DNA from: Duganella sp. CF517
GTDB taxonomy: Bacteria > Pseudomonadota > Gammaproteobacteria > Burkholderiales > Burkholderiaceae_D
Direction of reading: 5' to 3'
DNA length: 64,000 nucleotides
Assembly: GCF_900110275.1 (NCBI RefSeq)
Contig: NZ_FODC01000005.1
Coordinates: forward strand, 248,001-312,000
Part shown: positions 8,804 to 15,595 of the stretch, one piece after another
How the letters are laid out: the number at the start of each line of letters is the position of its first letter
Position numbering within the stretch: the stretch's first letter is position 1
The notes under the pieces: model-generated
Databases searched by the model: none
What the model was told of the DNA's origin: nothing
The model's input: the letters and a program-made list of their open reading frames with translations, nothing else
Made by a program: the position numbers and the translations under genes

Positions 8804-10129
8804 TCAGCCCTGGGGGTCCGCGTTATCTTGAACGGACATCGTCAATATCGCCGCCACCAGCATGCACACGCCGCCCAGCATCAGGGTCTTGACGGCGTGG
8901 CCGTCGAACACCTGCTTGGTCATAAAGCCGAGCAGCAGGCCGCTGACGATCTGCGGGATCACGATGAAGAAATTGAACACGCCCATGTAGTAGCCCATGC
9001 GGCTGGCGGGCAGCGCGCCGGCCAGGATCGCGTACGGCATGGTCAGGATGCTGGCCCAGGCGATGCCGACGCCGATCATCGGCACGAAGGCCATGTTCGG
9101 ATCGCGGATCGCGAAAAGGCTGATCAGGCTCGCGCCGCCGATGGCCAGGCAGGTCATGTGCACGAACTTGCGGCTGGTGTGGCGCGCGAACACCGGCAGC
9201 ATGAACGCGGCCAGCGCGGACACGCCGCTGTAGACGGCGAACATGACGCCCACATGGTTGCCGGCCTGCTGGAAGGCGGCCGATTGGGCGTCGGTGGTGC
9301 CGTAGACGCTTTCGCCGATGGCGTTGGTGGTGTAGATCCACATCGCGAACAGGCCGATCCAGGTGAAGAACTGCACCGCCGCCAGCTGCACCATGGTCTT
9401 CGGCATCTGGCCAAAGCCGCTGAAGATTTCCGTCAGCGCGCGGCCCAGGCCACGGCTGCCCTGCTGCCCGGCGCGAAACGCTTCGAGGTCGCTTGGCGGT
9501 TCTTCCTTGGCCGTCAGCACGGTCCACATCACGGCGCTCATGTAAATCGCGCCGCCGGCGTAGAACGAATAGCGGACAGTGTCGGGGATGGCGCCGTTGA
9601 TCGGCACATTGCTCACGCCCAGGTAGTCGGCGAAAATGGTCGGCAGCAGCGAGGCGATCACCGCGCCCCAGCCGATGAAGAAGGTTTGCATCGCGAAACC
9701 GGCGGTCTGCTGCGACGGTCCGAGCTTGTCACCGACAAAAGCGCGGAACGGTTCCATCGAGACGTTGATCGCGGCGTCGAGCATCCACAGCACGATCACC
9801 GCCATCCACAGCGCCGAGGAATTCGGCATCAGGAACAGCGCCAGCGACGCCAGCACGGCGCCGACGAAGAAGAACGGGCGGCGGCGGCCCCACCGCGGGT
9901 GCCAGGTGTTGTCGCTCAGGTAGCCGATGATCGGTTGCACCAGCAGGCCGGTGACCGGCGCGGCCAGCCAATACAGCGACAAGTCGTCGGGGTTGGCGCC
10001 CAGCGTGGAGAAAATCCGGCTGGTGTTAGCATTCTGCAGCGCGAAGCCGAACTGGATACCGAAAAAGCCAAAGCTCATATTCCATAGCTGCCAGAACGAC
10101 AGTATGGGCTTGCTGCTGGATGATTTCAT
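8804..10129 (-). CDS. MFS sugar transporter, SLC45/GPH-like (maltose/maltodextrin)
   Basis: 441 residues with about 12 hydrophobic helices. The loop after helix 2 reads RWGRRRPFFF, the RWGRRRP signature of the SLC45/sucrose-proton symporter group, whose bacterial members in Xanthomonas- and Caulobacter-like starch loci carry maltose or short maltodextrins across the inner membrane. The start is placed at the ATG at 10129, directly before MKSSSSKPILSFWQLWNM; the upstream extension is non-coding in character. It leads the minus-strand block transporter-pgm-amylase, with a 149-base gap before pgm. It is divergent from the GH31 gene across a 172-base regulatory region. The substrate is inferred from context. 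Confidence 0.82.
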   Translation of the reverse strand: MKSSSSKPILSFWQLWNMSFGFFGIQFGFALQNANTSRIFSTLGANPDDLSLYWLAAPVTGLLVQPIIGYLSDNTWHPRWGRRRPFFFVGAVLASLALFLMPNSSALWMAVIVLWMLDAAINVSMEPFRAFVGDKLGPSQQTAGFAMQTFFIGWGAVIASLLPTIFADYLGVSNVPINGAIPDTVRYSFYAGGAIYMSAVMWTVLTAKEEPPSDLEAFRAGQQGSRGLGRALTEIFSGFGQMPKTMVQLAAVQFFTWIGLFAMWIYTTNAIGESVYGTTDAQSAAFQQAGNHVGVMFAVYSGVSALAAFMLPVFARHTSRKFVHMTCLAIGGASLISLFAIRDPNMAFVPMIGVGIAWASILTMPYAILAGALPASRMGYYMGVFNFFIVIPQIVSGLLLGFMTKQVFDGHAVKTLMLGGVCMLVAAILTMSVQDNADPQG

Positions 10130-10155
10130 GCGACGCGTCCCGATTATTGAAATTT

Positions 10156-10168
10156 GTAGCAAAATAAC
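10156..10168 (+). promoter_or_regulatory. Repeated 13-mer GTAGCAAAATAAC at the MFS promoter
   Basis: This 13-mer differs at two positions from GTAGCCAAACAAC at 10255-10267. It covers the -10 box of the minus-strand promoter. It partly resembles the GTAGTANNACTAC palindrome of the receptor region (8 of 11 defined positions), so it may be a weak operator for the same regulator. This is inference from pattern only. Confidence 0.35.
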
Positions 10169-10189
10169 ACGGCACCCTATGTGTGTCAA
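10161..10189 (-). promoter_or_regulatory. Sigma-70-type promoter for the MFS-pgm-amylase block
   Basis: On the minus strand a perfect -35 box TTGACA (10189-10184) is followed after 17 bases by TATTTT (10166-10161), 32 bases before the transporter ATG. The flanking 11-mer TTCAATTGACA is the same as that at the TonB-receptor promoter (18493 area), suggesting that the two promoters share ancestry or control. Confidence 0.6.
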
Positions 10190-10243
10190 TTGAAAGGATA
10201 CCGAGGTAAAATAACGCCAAACGGCGCGCCTTGGACCAAATTT

Positions 10244-10267
10244 TATAGCCAAATGTAGCCAAACAAC
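10244..10267 (+). repeat. Tandem TRTAGCCAAA repeats upstream of the GH31 gene
   Basis: TATAGCCAAA (10244-10253) and TGTAGCCAAA (10254-10263) are head-to-tail 10-mers. The second extends to GTAGCCAAACAAC, the near-copy of the site at 10156. The block ends 34 bases before the GH31 ATG and could be an activator or repressor site for that gene. I saw no convincing -35/-10 pair for GH31 itself. Confidence 0.35.
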
Positions 10268-10301
10268 AGAACACATAACATCCACGAGACTCCTTCCCGA
10301 C

Positions 10302-12764
10302 ATGACAAGCAATTCCCTTCTAAAACTTGCCGTTTTGCCACTAGCCCTGCTCACCCTGCTTGCAGCCCCCGCCCCGTCCGCGCTGGCGCAGAACGCCGGG
10401 CGTATCTTCGCCAGCGCCAAGCTGCATGGCGGCTATATGGAAGTACGCACCAGCGACGGCGTCTATCTGATCAAGCCCTACACCCGCAGCATCATCGAAA
10501 CCACCTTCATCCCCGAGGGCGAGACCGCCGATCCATCCTCGCACGCGGTGGTGCTGGCGCCGGCGGCGGTGACCACCTCGTTCTCCGACAAGGCCAACAA
10601 GATCGAATACGCGACACCGGGCCTGGTGGTCACGGTGACCAAGTCGCCGTTCCAGATCTCCTACGCGTACAAGGGCAAGCAGCTGGTCGCGGAAAAAAAG
10701 GGCTACATGAAGGTCGCCGACGACGTCGCGACCGGCAGCAAGGATATCAACAAGGGCGCGCCGCGCGTGCTGGAGGCGATCGAATTCGCGCTCGACAAGG
10801 ACGAAGCCTTGTACGGCGCCGGCGCGCGCGCGGTCGGCATGAACCGGCGCGGCAACCGCTTCACCTTGTATAACAAGGCGGACTACGGCTACGGCGCGAC
10901 CTCCAAGCAGCTTAACTACGGCATGCCGATCGCGCTGTCGTCCAAACTGTACGCGCTCCATTTCGACAACGCCCGCACCGGCTACCTCGATTTCGACAGC
11001 AGGAAGGACAACAGCCTGCGCTGGGAAACCATCGGCGGGCGCAAGACCTATCAAATCGTCGCCGGCGACAAATGGGAGGACGTGGTCGACAACTACACCT
11101 ACCTGACCGGCAAGCAGCCGATGCCGCCGCGCTGGGCCTTCGGCAACTTCGCGATGCGCTTCGGCTACCACAGCGAAACCGAGGCGCGCGCGGTGGTCGA
11201 CAAGTTCATCGCCGACGACATCCCGCTCGACGCCATCGTCTTCGATCTGTACTGGTTCGGCAAGGAGGTCAAGGGCACGATGGGCAACCTGGCCTGGGAC
11301 GCGGACAACTTCCCCAACCCGATCGGCATGATCTCGGACTTCAAGCAAAAAGGCGTGCAGACGGTGGTCATCAGCGAGCCGTTCGTGGTCGACACCTCGA
11401 GCCGCTGGCAGGAAGCGGTCGACAAGAAGATCCTCGGCACCGACGCCGACGGCAAGCCGCTGGCCTACGACTTCTTCTTCGGCCATACGGGCCTGATCGA
11501 CATCTTCGGCCAGTCCGGCAAGGACTGGCTGTGGAATATCTACCGCGATCTGCGCCTGCAGGGCGTGACCGGCGTCTGGGGCGACCTGGGCGAGCCGGAA
11601 CTGCATCCGACCGGGATGCGCCACGCCACCGGCGGCGCCGACGAGGTCCACAACATCTACGGCCACCAGTGGGCCAGGCTGGTGGCCGAGGGCTACGAGA
11701 AGGACTTCCCCACCGAGCGTCCGTTCATCCTGATGCGCGCCGGTTACTCGGGCACGCAACGCTACGGCATCATCCCATGGTCGGGCGACGTCGATCGCAG
11801 CTGGGCCGGACTGCAATCGCAGCCGGAGATCTCGCTGCAAATGGGGATGCAGGGCGCCGGCTACATGCACTCGGACCTGGGCGGCTTCGCCAACCCGGTG
11901 CTGGACAACGAACTGTATGCGCGCTGGCTGCAGTACGGCGTGTTCCAGCCGGTGTTCCGCCCGCACGCGCAGGAGGAAGTGCCGTCCGAGCCGATCTTCC
12001 GCGACGACAAGACCAAGGCGCTGGCGCGCGACGCCATCCGCATGCGTTACCGCCTGCTGCCATATAACTACACGCTCGCCTTCGACAACAACCAGAAAGG
12101 GCTGCCGCTGATGCGCCCGATGGTGTACGAGGAGCCGGGCAACGCCAAGGTGCGGGCGATGTCGTCGACCTACCTGTGGGGCAAGGACTTCCTGGTCACG
12201 CCGGTGATGAAGGCCGGCGCCGCCAAAGCCGACGTGTACTTCCCCGCCACCGCCGCGTGGTTCGATTTCTACACCGGCGAGCGGCAGGCCGGCGGCGCCA
12301 CCCGCTCGGTGAAACTGAGCGCCGACCACGTGCCGGTGTACGTGCGCGCCGGCGCCTTCATCCCGATGACGCGCGTGGTGCAGACCACGCGCGACTACAC
12401 CACCAGCAACATCGAGCTGCACTACTACCACGACGCCTCGGTGAAAACCGCCGCCGGCAAGCTGTATGACGACGACGGCCTGACCGCGCGGGCCTTCGAG
12501 CATGGCAAGTACGAGCTGGTGACCTTCACCAGCAAGGTGTATCGCCGCGGCCTGTCCATCAACATCGATTCGGCCATCGGCGACAACTGGCGCCGGCCGG
12601 AGCGCAGCGTCGACCTGACGGTGCACAATGTCGGCGCCAGGCCGGCGTCGGTGCGGGTCGACGGCAAGGTGGCGACGTTCGCCTGGGACGCCGGCAGCAA
12701 GCTGCTGACACTGGTGCTGCCGCCCAGCGCCATGCCTTCAAGGACCGTCTCCATCGCCCTGTAA
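10302..12764 (+). CDS. Secreted GH31 alpha-glucosidase / 4-alpha-glucosyltransferase (Agd31B-like)
   Basis: 820 residues with a clear signal peptide (cleavage after ALAQ near 30). A galactose-mutarotase-like N-domain (about 35-250) precedes the GH31 barrel (about 260-600) and beta-sandwich C-domains. The nucleophile motif is GVWGDLGEPE (D428) rather than the usual WTDMNEP, and the acid/base is D496 in SGDVDRSW. Both lie 16 residues after D412/D480 as I recall them for Cellvibrio japonicus Agd31B, a similarly long enzyme that transfers single glucosyl units between maltooligosaccharides. Transglycosylation on maltodextrins is therefore as likely as hydrolysis. It sits divergently beside the transporter of the maltodextrin locus. 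The Agd31B numbering is from memory. Confidence 0.87.
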   Translation: MTSNSLLKLAVLPLALLTLLAAPAPSALAQNAGRIFASAKLHGGYMEVRTSDGVYLIKPYTRSIIETTFIPEGETADPSSHAVVLAPAAVTTSFSDKANKIEYATPGLVVTVTKSPFQISYAYKGKQLVAEKKGYMKVADDVATGSKDINKGAPRVLEAIEFALDKDEALYGAGARAVGMNRRGNRFTLYNKADYGYGATSKQLNYGMPIALSSKLYALHFDNARTGYLDFDSRKDNSLRWETIGGRKTYQIVAGDKWEDVVDNYTYLTGKQPMPPRWAFGNFAMRFGYHSETEARAVVDKFIADDIPLDAIVFDLYWFGKEVKGTMGNLAWDADNFPNPIGMISDFKQKGVQTVVISEPFVVDTSSRWQEAVDKKILGTDADGKPLAYDFFFGHTGLIDIFGQSGKDWLWNIYRDLRLQGVTGVWGDLGEPELHPTGMRHATGGADEVHNIYGHQWARLVAEGYEKDFPTERPFILMRAGYSGTQRYGIIPWSGDVDRSWAGLQSQPEISLQMGMQGAGYMHSDLGGFANPVLDNELYARWLQYGVFQPVFRPHAQEEVPSEPIFRDDKTKALARDAIRMRYRLLPYNYTLAFDNNQKGLPLMRPMVYEEPGNAKVRAMSSTYLWGKDFLVTPVMKAGAAKADVYFPATAAWFDFYTGERQAGGATRSVKLSADHVPVYVRAGAFIPMTRVVQTTRDYTTSNIELHYYHDASVKTAAGKLYDDDGLTARAFEHGKYELVTFTSKVYRRGLSINIDSAIGDNWRRPERSVDLTVHNVGARPASVRVDGKVATFAWDAGSKLLTLVLPPSAMPSRTVSIAL

Positions 12765-12832
12765 GCGTGTATGATTATCTGCGATCGAATCCAGGGATCC
12801 GATCGCCGATACGACTACCCAGGGAGATGCAC

Positions 12833-14656
12833 TTGACACCAAAAATTATCAGCACGCTGCTCGCGGCTTCCGCCATGACAGCCGCCAGCGTTACCGCGCT
12901 GGCCGCCCCCGCAAAAAAACCCACCGTCGCCGAAGCCGAACGCTTTTTGGCCGACACGGAAGAACGCCTCAATAAGCTGAACAACGAACAGGCGCGCGGC
13001 GCCTGGGTTGGTTCCAACTTCATCACCGACGACACCGAGGCGATCGCCTCCTACTTCGCCGAACGCTATCTGACCGCGTCCGGCGAGGCGGCGATCGGCG
13101 CGCGCCGTTTCAACGGCCTGAAACTGCCGGCCGAAGCGGCGCGCAAGCTGATGCTGCTGCAGCAAACGCTGGTCTTCGCCGATCCGAAGGAACGCGAACA
13201 ATACGCCCAGCTCCAGGCGGCGATGAACGGCGCCTACGGCAAGGCCAAATACTGCGTCAAGAAGGACGACGGCACCGCCGACGCCTGCATGGCGCTGGGC
13301 GAAATGGAAAAGGTGCTGGCCAACAGCCGCGAAGAGCCCAAGCTCAAGGAAATGTGGCTGGGCTGGCACGCGCAATCGCCATCGTACAAGAACAAGTACA
13401 CCGAATATATCGCGCTGTCGAACAAGGGCGCCAAGCAAATGGGCTTCGCCGACACCGGCGCCATGTGGCGCGCGCAGTACGACATGCCGCCGGAAGCCTT
13501 CGCCGCCGAGATGGAGCGCCTGTGGCAGCAGGTCAAGCCGCTGTACGAATCGCTGCACACCTACACCCGCCACAAGCTGCGCGAAACCTACGGCCCGGAC
13601 GTGGTGCCGCTGACCGGTCCCATTCCGTCGCACCTGTTCGGCAATATGTGGAGCCAGAGCTGGGACAACCTGTACCCCATCCTTAAGCCGAAGACGGGCG
13701 CCAGCGCCTACGACCTGACCAAGGTGCTGGAAGATCGCAAGACCGACGCCACGCAGATGACGCGATACGCCGAGCGTTTCTACACCTCGCTGGGCATGCA
13801 GAAGCTGCCGGCCACGTTCTGGGAACGCTCGCTGCTGACCAAGCCGCGCGACCGCGACGTCGTCTGCCACGCCTCCGCCTGGCCGCTGAACGAACAGGAC
13901 GACGTGCGCATCAAGATGTGCATCACGCCGACGGCGGAGGACTTCACCGTCATCCACCACGAACTCGGCCACGTGTACTACTTCCTGGCCTATAACAAGC
14001 AGCCCTTCCTGTTCCGCAATGGCGCCAACGACGGCTTCCATGAAGCCATCGGCGACACGGTCGCGCTGTCGATCACGCCGGATTACCTGAAGAAGGCCGG
14101 GCTGATGGAGCAGGCGCCGGAAGCCGACGCCGATGTCGGCGACCTGCTCAAGCGCGCGTTGTCGAAGGTGGCGATCCTGCCGTTCGCCTACTCGGTGGAC
14201 AAGTGGCGCTGGGATGTCTATGCCGGCAAGACCAAGCCGGACGACTACGACAAAACCTGGTGGCAGCTGCGCGAGCAGTACATGGGGATGAAGCGTCCGG
14301 CCGCGATGGTGGCCGGCGGTTTCGACGCCGGCGCCAAGTACCACGTGGCGGCGGACGTGCCGTACGCGCGCTACTTCCTGGCCGACATGCTGCAGTTCCA
14401 GTTCCACCGCGCGCTGTGCCGCGAGGCCGGGTATACGGGTCCGCTGAACCGCTGTTCGGTGTACGACAACGCCAAGGCCGGCGCCAAGCTGCAGCAAATG
14501 CTGGCGATGGGCGCGAGCAAGCCGTGGCCGGAAGCGCTGAAGGCGATATCGGGCGAGGACAAGATCGACGGCGGCGCGCTGCTGGAGTATTTCGCGCCGT
14601 TGAAAACCTGGCTGGACCAGCAGAACGCGGCCTTCGCCGCCGCGCAGAAGCAGTAA
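12833..14656 (+). CDS. Peptidyl-dipeptidase A, M2 family (bacterial ACE-like)
   Basis: 607 residues with a signal peptide ending near TALAAPA. This is a zinc metallopeptidase of the angiotensin-converting-enzyme family that removes C-terminal dipeptides, probably in the periplasm. HHELGH (H376-E377-L-G-H380) with E404 in HEAIGD supplies the zinc site, and the 27-residue spacing from the HExxH Glu to the third ligand equals that of ACE. I chose the TTG at 12833 because AGGGAG (12821-12826) is 6 bases before it but directly abuts the ATG at 12827. It follows GH31 by 68 bases on the same strand and may be read from the same promoter, although peptide trimming is not an obvious maltodextrin function. 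Confidence 0.9.
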   Translation: MTPKIISTLLAASAMTAASVTALAAPAKKPTVAEAERFLADTEERLNKLNNEQARGAWVGSNFITDDTEAIASYFAERYLTASGEAAIGARRFNGLKLPAEAARKLMLLQQTLVFADPKEREQYAQLQAAMNGAYGKAKYCVKKDDGTADACMALGEMEKVLANSREEPKLKEMWLGWHAQSPSYKNKYTEYIALSNKGAKQMGFADTGAMWRAQYDMPPEAFAAEMERLWQQVKPLYESLHTYTRHKLRETYGPDVVPLTGPIPSHLFGNMWSQSWDNLYPILKPKTGASAYDLTKVLEDRKTDATQMTRYAERFYTSLGMQKLPATFWERSLLTKPRDRDVVCHASAWPLNEQDDVRIKMCITPTAEDFTVIHHELGHVYYFLAYNKQPFLFRNGANDGFHEAIGDTVALSITPDYLKKAGLMEQAPEADADVGDLLKRALSKVAILPFAYSVDKWRWDVYAGKTKPDDYDKTWWQLREQYMGMKRPAAMVAGGFDAGAKYHVAADVPYARYFLADMLQFQFHRALCREAGYTGPLNRCSVYDNAKAGAKLQQMLAMGASKPWPEALKAISGEDKIDGGALLEYFAPLKTWLDQQNAAFAAAQKQ

Positions 14657-14679
14657 GCGAAAAAAGCCACGGAAACACA

Positions 14680-14769
14680 TAGGGCGGATTAGCGCAGCGT
14701 AATCGACCATGCAAGCGCCGACAGCGGCTCGCACATGGCCGATTTCGGCGTTCCGCCTAATCCGCCCTA
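14680..14769. repeat. REP-like inverted repeat with 13-bp arms
   Basis: TAGGGCGGATTAG (14680-14692) and CTAATCCGCCCTA (14757-14769) are perfect inverted copies separated by 64 bases. The first arm continues as CGCAGCGTAATC, the well-known dispersed proteobacterial palindrome type (GTAGGGCGGATTAGCGCAGCG...). It lies directly after the M2 peptidase stop and beside the tetR/gst scar. Such elements are mobilised by RAYT transposases or act as transcript ends; none is encoded in the window. Confidence 0.7.
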
Positions 14770-14830
14770 CGTATCTCCCCGAGAGTTCAAGTGCCGCGGA
14801 ATCACGTTGCCGCTCTCGCCCCCACCGCGC

Positions 14831-14974
14831 TCAGGGCAGCAACCCCGCCGCCCGATACGCCTCCAGGGTCCGATCGAACACCGCCACATCATCGCAACCG
14901 CGCGCCACCAGCTGCGCCCCCTCCACCGCCGAGAACACCGCAAACGCCCACGATTTAACCGCCGCCGGCGCCAT
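14831..14974 (-). pseudogene. TetR/AcrR regulator remnant (C-terminal about 47 residues only)
   Basis: Read on the minus strand, 14974-14831 encodes MAPAAVKSWAFAVFSAVEG, then AQLVARGCDDVAVFDRTLEA and YRAAGLLP before a TGA at 14831-14833. This matches the last two helices of many TetR-family regulators (FAAVEGAQLLAR...VF...YRAAGLLP). No DNA-binding helix-turn-helix lies upstream on this strand; the sequence runs straight into the truncated glutathione transferase. The gene has lost its 5' two-thirds and should be non-functional. The family call is from pattern memory. Confidence 0.6.
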
Positions 14975-14982
14975 CTTGGGCT

Positions 14983-15507
14983 CCCTTCCTCTCGAAGAAT
15001 CCGTCCGGCGTGGTGCCGGTGCTCGAACTTGACGACGGCACCTTCATTTCCGAATGCGTCGCCATCACCGAATACCTCGACAACCTCGATGGCAATCCCA
15101 TCCTGACCGGCAGCACGCCGCGCGAAAAGGCCGTCATCCACATGATGCAAAAGCGCGCCGACGACCAGCTGATCGACGCCATCGGCAACTGGTTCCATCA
15201 CGCGACGCCGGGCCTGGGACCGGTCCTGGAAGCGTACAAGAGCCCGGAGTGGGCGCATCGCAAGGAATGGGGCGAGCGCCAGTTCGCCAAGTTCCAGCGC
15301 GGGCTGGACTACTTCAACGGCGTGCTGGGCACGCAGCCGTACATCGCCGGCGAACGCTTTTCGATGGCGGACATCACGGCCTACGGCGCGTTGCTGCATG
15401 CGGCGGCCGCCGGCGTCGGCATCCCGGACGAATTGACGGCATTGGCGTCCTGGCACGCGCGCATCTCGGAGCGCCCTAGCGTCAAGCAGCGCAGCGGCCA
15501 GCATTGA
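14983..15507 (+). pseudogene. Glutathione S-transferase lacking its N-terminus
   Basis: From PFLSKNPSGVVPVLELDDG onward the frame is a typical GST: the end of the thioredoxin-like domain with the cis-Pro V-P-V and the glutathione-contacting E-C/S (FISECVAITEYLD), then the helical domain with the N-capping box FSMADITAYGALL. About 50 N-terminal residues, including the catalytic Ser/Tyr/Cys strand, are missing. The sequence before 14983 belongs to a tetR fragment on the other strand. A GTG at 15010 could allow expression of about 165 residues, but that product could not bind glutathione normally. This and the tetR fragment are the two halves of one deletion scar. Confidence 0.72.
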
Positions 15508-15538
15508 CAGTCGGACGCCGATAAGTATTTAAACACGT

Positions 15539-15571
15539 AAAAAAACCCCCGCCGGCTTGCGCTGGCGGGGG
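15539..15571 (-). terminator. Rho-independent terminator of the TonB receptor gene
   Basis: CCCCCGCC (15546-15553) pairs with GGCGGGGG (15564-15571) around a 10-base loop. On the minus strand the stem is followed by a run of seven T (15545-15539). It lies 24 bases after the receptor's stop. Confidence 0.9.
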
Positions 15572-15595
15572 CTGAGGAACGGAGATGCAACCGGC

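Noticed and set aside
12827..12829. ATG at 12827 as start of the M2 peptidase
   Set aside because: The AGGGAG ribosome site directly abuts it (zero spacing), while the TTG at 12833 has a 6-base spacing.
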